Shown piece by piece: positions 8,777 through 16,800 of a DNA stretch of 33,898 nucleotides (positions are counted from its first letter, which is position 1; each line of letters starts with the position of its first letter). Made by a program: the position numbers and the translations under genes. This stretch comes from Bacteroidota bacterium. GTDB taxonomy: Bacteria > Bacteroidota > Bacteroidia > Palsa-965. The notes below the pieces were generated by a model. It did not search any database. It saw only the letters and a list, made by a program, of their open reading frames with translations, and was not told the DNA's origin. Location: assembly GCA_006218065.1 (NCBI GenBank), contig VBWE01000048.1:1-33898 (forward strand), given 5' to 3'.

Positions 8777-9547
8777 TCAGAATCGGAGATGTTTTACAGT
8801 CAAACCGTTATTGATAAGCTCTTTCAGCGAATCGATCCCGATCAGCAAATGCCGTTCCACAAAATTCGAAGTGACTTTCTGATCGCTTTCCGCAGTTTTA
8901 ACACCTTCGGGAATCATCGGCTGGTCGGAAACAAGCAGCAAAGCGCCGGTCGGAATTTCGTTGTAAAAACCCACGCTGAAAATCGTCGCGGTTTCCATGT
9001 CGATCGCCATCGCCCGCGTTTTGCGCAGGTATTCTTTAAATTCTTCGTCGTGTTCCCACACGCGGCGGTTGGTGGTATAAACAGTTCCTGTCCAGTAATC
9101 GCACTGGTGATTGCGTATGGTGGTCGAAATCGCTTTCTGCAGGCTGAAAGCGGGCAGGGCAGGGACTTCGGCCGGGAAATAATCGTTGCTGGTTCCTTCG
9201 CCGCGGATAGCCGCAATGGGGAGGATCAGGTCGCCGATATTGTTTTTCTTTTTCAGTCCGCCGCATTTCCCGAGAAAGAGCGCGCCTTTCGGATGGATGG
9301 CGCTGAGCAGGTCCATCACGGTAGCCGCCGTTGCGCTGCCCATCCCGAAATTGATGATCGTGATGCCGTTAGCCGTAGCGTTCAGCATCGGGCGGTCTTC
9401 CCCGTGTACCGGCACGTTATTCATGGCCGCGAACATGCGCACGTAATTGCTGAAATTGGTAAGCAGGATATATTCCCCGAAATCTTCGAGCGTGGTTCCC
9501 GTGTAACGCGGCAGCCAGTTGGTTACAATTTCTTCTTTACTTTTCAT
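8777..9547 (-). CDS. amn: AMP nucleosidase, short Bacteroidota form
   Basis: 256 residues from the ATG at 9547 (MKSKEEIVTNWLPRYTG). An upstream ATG at 9625 would add 26 unconserved residues lying over the promoter box. The sequence has nucleoside-phosphorylase-fold hallmarks: GITIINFGMGSATAA, LFLGKCGGLKKKNNIGDLIL, and AMAIDMETATIF with the conserved Met-Glu of the purine pocket. The enzyme hydrolyses AMP to adenine and ribose 5-phosphate, regulating adenylate pools. It lacks the extra N-terminal regulatory domain of the ~480-residue proteobacterial Amn, as is usual in this phylum. The neighbouring lipoprotein follows 11 nt downstream. Confidence 0.9.
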   Translation of the reverse strand: MKSKEEIVTNWLPRYTGTTLEDFGEYILLTNFSNYVRMFAAMNNVPVHGEDRPMLNATANGITIINFGMGSATAATVMDLLSAIHPKGALFLGKCGGLKKKNNIGDLILPIAAIRGEGTSNDYFPAEVPALPAFSLQKAISTTIRNHQCDYWTGTVYTTNRRVWEHDEEFKEYLRKTRAMAIDMETATIFSVGFYNEIPTGALLLVSDQPMIPEGVKTAESDQKVTSNFVERHLLIGIDSLKELINNGLTVKHLRF

Positions 9548-9553
9548 TGACTG

Positions 9554-9561
9554 CAAAAATA
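9554..9561 (-). promoter_or_regulatory. -7 box of AMP nucleosidase gene
   Basis: Minus-strand TATTTTTG followed by 6 nt and the ATG at 9547. It also supports the choice of 9547 over the upstream ATG. Confidence 0.45.
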
Positions 9562-9828
9562 AGCAAACGGGGCGGAGTGGGGGTGAGGGTGTTGATAAAT
9601 GACGCATATATCCGGGAATCCCCAATACGCAACTCCTTCCACAAAGGTTGGGCCGGCAATTAAAGAATCTTTAAATCACGATTTATCTGTTAAAATCCGG
9701 TACTTCTTTAACAGAAGTGCACTACTTTCGTATACATCTCCCGGCAAGGCAAACGCCGAACACAAATCAGGATTAACAATATACTTCCGCATCATCTGCG
9801 CGGACGTATTTATTATCTGGTGAAAAAC
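9562..9828. other. Divergent intergenic region amn / SBBP-repeat gene
   Basis: No gene is seen. The region becomes AT-rich toward the right. TACTTTCG at 9723-9730 is a one-off match to the -7 box about 98 nt before the next ATG and is the best candidate promoter for the large secreted protein, but no -33 element is evident. The left end has a G-rich GGGGCGGAGTGGGGGTGAGG stretch of unknown meaning. Confidence 0.3.
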
Positions 9829-12800
9829 ATGAACAGGATAAAATTTCTTTCGAAAAAAACGATACTGCCGGGAGCGGTCTTTCTTTTTCTTTCCACCGTT
9901 TCATTTGCACAAAATAATGCTCCTGCGATCCGGCCTGTTTCGAACAGCGTACAAAATACTTCCGGCGTACTCTTTGAAGAAAATAAAAACCAGTGGCCGA
10001 AACAGGTGAAGTTTATGGCCGACGCCGGCGGCGGTGTCCGCCTGTTCATGGAAAGCGGGCGATTCACCTACGTGAAATACGACCAGGAAAAAATTTCGGA
10101 AAATCACGAACATGAACACCGTGCGGAAAAAGGACGGAAGCATGCCGGTGATGCCATCGCCGCCCACGCATTCCGCGTGAACTTCCAGAATGCCAACGTA
10201 TTTTCCGTTGCATCCGGAAACGAAAAACAAAACGGGTACCGGAATTATTTAATCGGTTCCGACGCTTCCCGCTGGGCTTCCAATGTTCCTGTTTTCAGCG
10301 AAGTGCGTTACGCTGATTTTTATCCCGGCATCGATCTGAAAGCTTACAGCAGCAAAGGCTGGTTCAAGTATGACTTTATCGTTGATCCGGGCGCCGATCC
10401 TGCGCAGCTGGCCATGAATTACGAAGGCGTGGAAGGTTTATCTATCCAGGATAACCGGCTGGTTATTCCCACTTCCGCAGGAAACCTCGTGGAAGATCAG
10501 CCTTACGCCTACCAGGAAATCGGCGGCAGAAAAATTACCGTGCCCTGTTTTTATAACCTGTCGAAAGACAGCAAAACCGTTTCCTTCGTTTTTCCGAAAA
10601 GTTACGATAAACGCTTTCCGCTGGTCATCGATCCTGTACTCGTAGCCGCTACGTATTCCGGTTCGCCTGCATCGACAACTACCTACGGCCATTGTGCCAC
10701 GTATGATATTGCCGGAAATATTTACACCGGCGGAGAATGTTTCGGCGTCGGTTATCCCACGACAGTCGGTGCATACCAGTTGAACTTCGGCGGCGGCGCC
10801 CGCGATATCGCGATCAGTAAACTCGACCCGAACGGATCGAACCTGATCTGGGCGACATATATCGGCGGAAGCAGCGACGATTACCCGAACAGCCTGATGA
10901 CGAATGCTGCCGGCGAATTGTACGTGCTGGGCAGCACCAGTTCGGCGAATTATCCGACCACCGTAGGTTGCTACGATAATACATACAATGGCGGCGGCGC
11001 GGATATCGCACTCACTGCACTGAATAGTACGGGTACGGGTGCGGTCGGATCGACCTTTGTCGGCGGCTCCGCGGACGACGGTGGCGGAACCTGGATATCG
11101 TTTATGAACGGTCACGATGCCATGCGCGGGGAAGTTTTTCTCGATCCTTCCGGTACGCCGTGGATTACCAGCTATACCAATTCCGCGAATTTCCCGACCA
11201 GCGGCGGCGCTTTCGACCAGACGTACAACGGCGCCATCGATGCCTGCGTGTTCCGCATGAACCCGAACCTGTCGAACCTGCAGTGGAGTACGTATCTCGG
11301 CGGTACTGCGGATGAAATGGGTTACGGTATCCGCACGAATTCAAGCGGCGAAGCTTTTGTCTGCGGCCCGACATCGAGCAGCGATTACCCGGTTACGGTA
11401 GGCACATACCAGGGAACTTACCAGGGCGGATCCTGCGACGGGTACATGGCCCGTTTCAATGCTGCGGGATCGGCGCTTATCGCGTCATCATTTTTCGGGA
11501 CGACGCAAAACGACGCGAATTATTTTCTCGATGTGGATCCCGCGGGGAATCCGTACATCTATGGAACGAGCAACAGCGGAACCACGCCCATTGTCAACGC
11601 CGCGTTTTCCAACCCGGGCAGCGGAAACTACATCGTGAAATTCGATCCCGGTTTTACGGCGCCCATTTACGCCACGCAGTTCGGCGACGGAACACCGATG
11701 CACCTGGAACCGGAAGCATTTATGGTGGACACCTGTGAAAACGTGTACGTTTCCGGTTTCAATTCTTCGGGCGGTTACCCGGTAACAACCAATGCGCTGT
11801 ATGCCAGTCCGGGCGCCTGCGGCGGAGGTTCGTGCTACTTTTTTGTACTCAAGAAAAATGCGACGCAGCAATTGTACGGATCGTTTTATTTCGGCTGGCA
11901 CGTAGATGGCGGAACAAGCCGCTTCGATCCCGCCGGGACCATTTACCAGGGCATCTGTATCGGCAGCGGCGGCGCAACCACGCCGGGCTGGGCCTACGAC
12001 AACGGGGCAAATCCTTCTTCCTGGGATATGTATGTCGTGAAAATCGCTTTCCAGCTCAGCGGAACAATCGCTTCCGCCTCCGCTGCACCAAACGATACGA
12101 TCTGCGCCGGAAGTACGGTTAACTTCAGCAACACCAGCGTCGGCCTGGATTTTCTCTGGGATTTCGGCGACGGATCACCGACCGATACTTCGATGTCGCC
12201 GGGGCATACGTATCCCACGCCGGGTACGTACCAGGTTATGCTGACAGCCACAGATTCGTCGAGTTGCATCATATCCGATACGACGTATCTCACCATCACT
12301 GTACTTGCTGCGCCGGTAGCGAATCTCGGGCCGGATACGGTATTGTGCAACCTGCCGAACCTTGTACTCGATGCGCAAAATCCGGGTAACACATATACCT
12401 GGTCCACCGGCGCAACTTCGCAAACCATCACTGTCACAACAGCCGGTACGTACTGGGTCAATATCGATAACGGCGTTTGCCAGGATGCGGACACGATACA
12501 GGTATCCATCACCACCCCGCCCGGAAACTTCAGCGATACTGCGCTCTGCGCGGGACAACCGCTCACACTCGATGCGGATAATCCCGGTGCAACCTTTACC
12601 TGGTCCACCGGCGCAACCACGCAAACCATCACGGTAATCACCAGTGGGCAATACTGGGTAAACATTGTGAACGGATCCTGCCTGGTTACGGATACGATCG
12701 CGGTGGTGTATGTTCCGTACCCGGTTGTTTCGCTTGCAGCGGATACGGCGCTCTGCCCGGGAAATACGATCACGCTTGATGCGGGCAACCCCGGCGATAC

Positions 12801-13413
12801 GTATCTCTGGTCAACCGCGGAAGTCACACAAATTATTTCGGTGAACAGCCCGGGCACGTATTGGGTTACTGTCAGCAATCAATTGTGTTCCGCTTCCGAC
12901 ACCAGCGTGGTTACCAGCATTCCGCCGATCGCCCTGGCCGACAGCATGACCTTGTGCGACGCCGTAAGCCTCGACCTGGACGCCGGTGTTTCGAATGCTA
13001 CTTCCTATCTCTGGTCCACCGGCGAAACCACGCAGGTTATTTCTGTGCAGGAAGAAGGTCTTTACTGGGTTACCGTGGATGCCGACGGATGTACAATTAC
13101 CGATACTACGTACATCGATGGAAACCTCGGCGGCGGTGTGCTGTACATACCGAATACATTTACACCGAACGCAAACGGCCTGAACGAATTTTTTACCGGC
13201 GTGGGCAGCGACATTTCGTATTTCCACATGATGATCTTCAACCGCTGGGGACAACTTATTTTCGAAACAAAAAGCCTGTCACCGGGTTGGGACGGTAAAT
13301 ACAAAGGTCAGTTGGTGCAGGAAGATGTGTACGTATGGAAGATCGAATACATGACCAACTGCACCGGCGAAGTCACGAAACACCGCGTGGGACATGTGAT
13401 GATCATGCGATGA
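9829..13413 (+). CDS. Giant T9SS-exported protein with SBBP repeats, PKD and CHU_C-type C-terminal domain
   Basis: 1194 residues from the ATG at 9829; a GTG at 9820 would add three residues. The signal peptide is MNRIKFLSKKTILPGAVFLF..SFAQ. An N-terminal domain (LFEENKNQWPKQVKFMADAG) of the type that precedes SBBP repeats is followed by several SBBP beta-propeller repeats (GSTSSANYPTTVGCYDNTYN, ISKLDPNGSNLIWATYIGGS). A PKD domain follows (FLWDFGDGSPTDTSMSPGHT), then four Ig-like repeats. The protein ends in a gliding-motility-associated domain: IPNTFTPNANGLNEFF, FNRWGQLIFET, GWDGKYKG, VGHVMIMR. This last module is the type-B signal for T9SS export, so the protein is likely extracellular or surface-anchored, with an adhesive or structural role. 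It stands alone, converging with the DinB gene. Confidence 0.9.
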   Translation: MNRIKFLSKKTILPGAVFLFLSTVSFAQNNAPAIRPVSNSVQNTSGVLFEENKNQWPKQVKFMADAGGGVRLFMESGRFTYVKYDQEKISENHEHEHRAEKGRKHAGDAIAAHAFRVNFQNANVFSVASGNEKQNGYRNYLIGSDASRWASNVPVFSEVRYADFYPGIDLKAYSSKGWFKYDFIVDPGADPAQLAMNYEGVEGLSIQDNRLVIPTSAGNLVEDQPYAYQEIGGRKITVPCFYNLSKDSKTVSFVFPKSYDKRFPLVIDPVLVAATYSGSPASTTTYGHCATYDIAGNIYTGGECFGVGYPTTVGAYQLNFGGGARDIAISKLDPNGSNLIWATYIGGSSDDYPNSLMTNAAGELYVLGSTSSANYPTTVGCYDNTYNGGGADIALTALNSTGTGAVGSTFVGGSADDGGGTWISFMNGHDAMRGEVFLDPSGTPWITSYTNSANFPTSGGAFDQTYNGAIDACVFRMNPNLSNLQWSTYLGGTADEMGYGIRTNSSGEAFVCGPTSSSDYPVTVGTYQGTYQGGSCDGYMARFNAAGSALIASSFFGTTQNDANYFLDVDPAGNPYIYGTSNSGTTPIVNAAFSNPGSGNYIVKFDPGFTAPIYATQFGDGTPMHLEPEAFMVDTCENVYVSGFNSSGGYPVTTNALYASPGACGGGSCYFFVLKKNATQQLYGSFYFGWHVDGGTSRFDPAGTIYQGICIGSGGATTPGWAYDNGANPSSWDMYVVKIAFQLSGTIASASAAPNDTICAGSTVNFSNTSVGLDFLWDFGDGSPTDTSMSPGHTYPTPGTYQVMLTATDSSSCIISDTTYLTITVLAAPVANLGPDTVLCNLPNLVLDAQNPGNTYTWSTGATSQTITVTTAGTYWVNIDNGVCQDADTIQVSITTPPGNFSDTALCAGQPLTLDADNPGATFTWSTGATTQTITVITSGQYWVNIVNGSCLVTDTIAVVYVPYPVVSLAADTALCPGNTITLDAGNPGDTYLWSTAEVTQIISVNSPGTYWVTVSNQLCSASDTSVVTSIPPIALADSMTLCDAVSLDLDAGVSNATSYLWSTGETTQVISVQEEGLYWVTVDADGCTITDTTYIDGNLGGGVLYIPNTFTPNANGLNEFFTGVGSDISYFHMMIFNRWGQLIFETKSLSPGWDGKYKGQLVQEDVYVWKIEYMTNCTGEVTKHRVGHVMIMR
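12322..13125 (+). repeat. Four tandem Ig-like repeats inside the SBBP protein
   Basis: Four copies of about 62-67 codons share the pattern DTxLCxxxxLxLDAxNPGxTYxW, then STGxTTQxIxVxxxGxYWV, then xxGxCxxxDT. Copies begin near 12322, 12531, 12730 and 12937. The first two keep nearly identical DNA across CCTGGTCCACCGGCGCAAC, which indicates recent duplication or gene conversion. The fourth is the most divergent (SNATSYLWSTGETTQVISV). Confidence 0.75.
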
Positions 13414-13416
13414 TCA

Positions 13417-13555
13417 TTTTCGATTTGCGATTGCCGATTTGCGATTGAAAGTAAACGTTAGCGCCTTCGCGGCAGAGATCGCATTCCGTTTTTTTTAGCG
13501 CACAGGACCGCAGGGAAAAATCGCAAATCCAAAATCGGCAATCGCAAATCGAAAA
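13417..13555. repeat. 24-bp perfect inverted repeat between convergent genes
   Basis: The left arm 13417-13440 and right arm 13532-13555 are exact reverse complements, separated by 91 nt. The arms are built from a repeated phrase: CGATTTGCGATTG occurs twice in tandem at the left, and its complement recurs at the right. The spacer contains a T8 run and GCGCCTTCGCGGC. It fills almost the whole 150-nt gap between the SBBP gene and the DinB gene. There is no ORF and no transposase. Confidence 0.8.
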
Positions 13556-13563
13556 CAAGCCGG

Positions 13564-14103
13564 TTATTCGATCTCCGGCAAATACCTTTCGCGCAGCACC
13601 TGCTCATGGTGAAGCTGGTGGCCGGCGATGATGTATAAAATCGCACGAACGCTTACGGTATTGTTGTTCGCCATACCCGTCCGCAGCAAAGTTTCCGCAT
13701 CAAACGATTTAAAAAGTGCAACAGTCGATTCGCGGACTACGGCATATTCATGACCAAGATCCGGAAGGCTGCGCTCATTAAACCGCCCGGAAGCGGCATA
13801 ATCGTTTTCCTCGAAACCGTGCAGCGGAGTCTGGTCGCCGCGGGCTATACGTAAAGCGCGGTAAGTAAAAATCCGTTCCGCGTCAATAATGTGACCGATG
13901 AGCTGCTTGATGGTCCATTTGTTTTTGGCGTATGCGAATTCTTCTTTTTCCGCGGGAATTTCAGACAGCAGCGCCTGCAGATCCATGATCTGGCTTTTCA
14001 TCAGGTGCAGCGGATCAGGATCCTGGACCTTGTCGATATACGGCTGGTAGTAAGGAGCGTATTCTCCCGGCTTTGGTTTCTCGATGCGCGTTGTCATGAT
14101 CAT
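13564..14103 (-). CDS. DinB/YfiT-like metal-dependent family protein
   Basis: 179 residues from the ATG at 14103, one nucleotide after the upstream peptidase stop; ATG 14097 is two codons later and also possible. It is a four-helix DinB-fold protein with the probable metal-binding histidines visible: H71 in LIGHIIDAERIF and H162/H166 in GHQLHHEQVLRERY. The family includes bacillithiol/mycothiol-dependent transferases and damage-inducible proteins; many members have unknown reactions. It is the last gene of a likely DUF5606 - M3 peptidase - DinB operon. The substrate cannot be predicted. Confidence 0.85.
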   Translation of the reverse strand: MIMTTRIEKPKPGEYAPYYQPYIDKVQDPDPLHLMKSQIMDLQALLSEIPAEKEEFAYAKNKWTIKQLIGHIIDAERIFTYRALRIARGDQTPLHGFEENDYAASGRFNERSLPDLGHEYAVVRESTVALFKSFDAETLLRTGMANNNTVSVRAILYIIAGHQLHHEQVLRERYLPEIE

Positions 14104-14104
14104 A

Positions 14105-15832
14105 TCAGGATTTGTTATCGTGCAATTCTTTTCTGACAAAACGAATCAGCTCGTTCACATAATCCCCCGAAAAATCAAACCGCACACCGGCTGCTGCGTA
14201 AATTTCACCTATCGGCCGGGTATAACCCATCCGCAGGGCCTTTTCGTAAGCAGCGACGGCTTTTGCCGGATCGTTTTTATAGTTACGCCATACGGCGATT
14301 GCGCCCAGTTGTGCAAAACCGTACTCGATATAATAGAAAGGCATTTCGTAAATGTGCAGTTGCCGTTGCCACAAAGTCTGCAGCCGGTCTTCATAACCGC
14401 TCCAGTCCGTAACCCCGCTGCCCAGCTCACCCATGATTTTATGCCATGCTTCTGCGCGTTCGCCTGCGGTATGCTGCTTGTGTTCATAAATCCAGTGCTG
14501 GAATTTATCCACCGCGGCAATCCAGCAAAGCGAGTCGATTATTTTTTCGAGATGCTCTGCGCGTGCGCGTTTCAGGTCGGCGGGATCGGGATAAAAAACA
14601 TCCCAGTGTTCCATCGTCATCAGTTCCATCGACATGGAAGCGAGTTCATCCACTTCGGATGGATTGTCGCGGAACGCTTTTATTTCCAGGTCGCGCATCA
14701 GGAAAGAATGAACGGCGTGCCCGGCTTCGTGAACCATGGTAACCACGTCGCGATGCGCGGATGCGGCATTCATGAAAATAAAAGGAACCCCGCTTTCGTG
14801 CAGCGGGTAATTGTATCCGCCGGGCGCTTTGCCTTTCCGCGAGTCGATATCAAAGCGGCCCATGCGGCGCATCACGGCGATGTACTCGGCAAAAACCGGG
14901 TTCAGGCGCTGCAGGCAGGTGATGGTTTTTTCCACGAGCTCTTCCGCCGTTTCAAATGGACGAAGCGGGCTGCGGCCGTTTTCATCCACTTCGGTATCGT
15001 AAGGACGAAGCACGTCGAGCCCGAGCGTTTTTTTTCGTTCGGCATCGATTTCATTCACCACGGGAATCACTTCCTGCGCAATCGCTTTGTGAAAAGCAAA
15101 ACAATCGGCAGGCGTATAATCGAAACGCCCGAGTGCGGCGAACATATAATCACGGAAATTGGCGAAGCCGGCATGGACAGCCACTTCCTGGCGAAGCCTG
15201 CAAAGTTCGTCGAACTGCTTGTCGAGCGTTTCCTGGTCTTTCAAACGGCGCACCGAAATTTTTTCGAAAACGGTTTTACGGATTTCGCGGTCGGTGTTTT
15301 TCAAAAGATTGGCCGCCTGCGACATGGTGAGTTCTTTCCCGTCGATTTCCACCATCATGTCCGAGACCAGTTTGGTGTATTGCTGTTTCCATTTGTCGAT
15401 TTCGGTGAACAGCGGAATATTTTCTTCGCGGTAAATGGCGATATCCTGCTTGACCGAACGGATGTAGATATCGTATTTGCCTCCGGGAAGCGCGGAAAGA
15501 AAAGGCGACCCGGCCAGTTTCCGGTTTAACCGGTCGTAATAAGGAGCCAGTTTCGGCTCGACTTCTTCCACGAAAAAATTATACGCTTTATCGTATGCTT
15601 CGTTCGACGTGTCGCAGGTCATGCGGATAAACCGCCAGCCCGATTCTTCACCGATCACGGCGCTCAGTTCATTCGTATCCCTGATCCACGATTCCAGTAC
15701 TTCAACCGAACGTATTTCACGTTCTTCCAGCTTCTGCAGCCAGGGCTCGATATTTTCCCACGATTCGATTACGAAATTGACGGGAAGAAAACGGCGCGTT
15801 GCACGCGCCGGGATTTCTACTTCGCTGTTCAT
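14105..15832 (-). CDS. M3 family oligoendopeptidase (PepF-like)
   Basis: 575 residues, typical for PepF-like M3 metallopeptidases. The zinc motif HEAGH is at residues 368-372 within MVHEAGHAVHSFL. The third ligand region (ASMSMELMTMEHWDVFY) follows about 30 residues later, and the C-terminal IYEMPFYYIEYGFAQLG holds the conserved substrate-binding Tyr/His-type residues. No signal peptide is present, so it is probably a cytoplasmic enzyme trimming oligopeptides. It lies 30 nt after DUF5606 and 1 nt before the DinB start, indicating a tight operon. The long opposite-strand frame here is a codon-usage shadow. Confidence 0.92.
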   Translation of the reverse strand: MNSEVEIPARATRRFLPVNFVIESWENIEPWLQKLEEREIRSVEVLESWIRDTNELSAVIGEESGWRFIRMTCDTSNEAYDKAYNFFVEEVEPKLAPYYDRLNRKLAGSPFLSALPGGKYDIYIRSVKQDIAIYREENIPLFTEIDKWKQQYTKLVSDMMVEIDGKELTMSQAANLLKNTDREIRKTVFEKISVRRLKDQETLDKQFDELCRLRQEVAVHAGFANFRDYMFAALGRFDYTPADCFAFHKAIAQEVIPVVNEIDAERKKTLGLDVLRPYDTEVDENGRSPLRPFETAEELVEKTITCLQRLNPVFAEYIAVMRRMGRFDIDSRKGKAPGGYNYPLHESGVPFIFMNAASAHRDVVTMVHEAGHAVHSFLMRDLEIKAFRDNPSEVDELASMSMELMTMEHWDVFYPDPADLKRARAEHLEKIIDSLCWIAAVDKFQHWIYEHKQHTAGERAEAWHKIMGELGSGVTDWSGYEDRLQTLWQRQLHIYEMPFYYIEYGFAQLGAIAVWRNYKNDPAKAVAAYEKALRMGYTRPIGEIYAAAGVRFDFSGDYVNELIRFVRKELHDNKS

Positions 15833-15862
15833 ACGATTGTATTTATAGAAAAAAAACCGGGC

Positions 15863-16402
15863 TTATGCCGCTCCGGTTTTTCTTACTGATTGTGTCGCTT
15901 TTGCTTTGGCGCCGCTGGTTTTAAGCTGCTTGCCGGTATCGACGATATGCTTGCCCTGCTGCTTGGTTTTATCCAGTTCGCTCAGCAATTTGTCGTCGCC
16001 TTCTTCCGCTTCTTCGCTGGCGTCGAGAATGCCGCCCGCTTTCTGCATGATGTTGTACCAGCTGAAAAGCTTGCGGATGTCGGAGATGCGCACGCGCTCC
16101 TTGTCGTATTCGGGAAGAACGGACTCCATATATTTCTGAAGCTCGGGATCCGCCGATTTGGAATCGATACAGGGGCCGCCGTTTTCCTTGTCGAAAACTT
16201 TCTGCAGTACATCTTTCAGGGCGAGATCTTCCCCCGTAGTGTAGATGCTGATATCGTTCAGTGCGCTGATTTTGTGCGAAGCGAATGCAGGCATTCTTTT
16301 TTTGTCAAGCAGTGATTCAACGATCACGCCGTTGCGGCCCTGTGCCACGACTTTATAAAGACCCGGCATGCCGGAAATAGAAATGATTTTGCTCAGATTC
16401 AT
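15863..16402 (-). CDS. DUF5606 domain protein
   Basis: 179 residues. The N-terminal ~140 residues (SKIISISGMPGLYKVVAQGR, KRMPAFASHKISALNDISIY, VLPEYDKERVRISDIRKLF) match a small, conserved Bacteroidota family of unknown function. The opening segment resembles a small beta-barrel that may bind nucleic acid or a ligand, which is speculative. The C-terminal tail is Lys/Ala-rich and low in complexity (TSGAKAKATQSVRKTG), as is usual for the family. It is first in the operon with the M3 peptidase and DinB genes; a TAACTTTG box lies 20 nt before the ATG. Confidence 0.85.
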   Translation of the reverse strand: MNLSKIISISGMPGLYKVVAQGRNGVIVESLLDKKRMPAFASHKISALNDISIYTTGEDLALKDVLQKVFDKENGGPCIDSKSADPELQKYMESVLPEYDKERVRISDIRKLFSWYNIMQKAGGILDASEEAEEGDDKLLSELDKTKQQGKHIVDTGKQLKTSGAKAKATQSVRKTGAA

Positions 16403-16422
16403 AGTATTCAGTGATGTTTCGG

Positions 16423-16430
16423 CAAAGTTA
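16423..16430 (-). promoter_or_regulatory. -7 box of the DUF5606 operon
   Basis: Minus-strand TAACTTTG, a perfect consensus match, 20 nt before the ATG at 16402. It would drive DUF5606, the M3 peptidase and DinB. Confidence 0.5.
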
Positions 16431-16473
16431 ATAAAAACGGCGGCCTGATCGTGTTAAGTAAGGGTGTAAAATG

Positions 16474-16507
16474 AAAACGGGGCATACTCTAAAGCATACC
16501 CCGTTTT
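16474..16507 (-). terminator. Intrinsic terminator after the subtilisin-like protease
   Basis: A 14-bp stem (AAAACGGGGTATGC paired with GTATGCCCCGTTTT, two G-T pairs) and a 6-nt loop. The A/T ends give a U-tract on either strand. It sits 20 nt past the end of the protease sorting domain and upstream of the DUF5606 promoter. Confidence 0.8.
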
Positions 16508-16527
16508 TATAGCTTTTACTTAAAAAA

Positions 16528-16800
16528 TCAATGCGAAACGATCATCTTTTTCGAAACCGAACCTTGCGCGGTATTCAGGCGATAATGGTAGATACCTGAA
16601 GGCAGGCGCTTCGTATCGAATTGTACCTGGTGCGTTCCGTTTGCATACTCACCCGAAGCAAGCACCATCACTTCACGGCCCAGTACATCGAACAGGCGCA
16701 GATCGGCTTTACCGGCCTGCGGCAGGGTGAACTGGATGGTAGTCGTGCCGTTAACCGGGTTCGGATAGTTCTGCGACAGGCTGCCGCTTCCGGCCTGCGC
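16528..16800 (-). pseudogene. Detached T9SS type-A sorting domain of the S8 protease (out of frame)
   Basis: This frame encodes GSLSQNYPNPVNGTTTIQF, then KADLRLFDVLGREVMVL, SGIYHYRLNT and the end SVSKKMIVSH. It is a textbook type-A C-terminal sorting domain of the T9SS. It is in a different frame from the protease body, whose own frame runs on to 16751 as a nonsense tail. If one G is removed from the GGG at 16800-16802 (minus strand), the protein reads DDLADLQAQAGSGSLSQNYP without a break. It is therefore the true C-terminus of the protease, separated by a one-base frameshift or a sequencing error. Confidence 0.85.

Noticed and set aside
14084-15529. 481-residue open frame on the plus strand
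   Set aside because: It lies fully opposite the M3 peptidase, which has clear family motifs (HEAGH). The antisense frame has no recognisable domain and is a codon-usage shadow.
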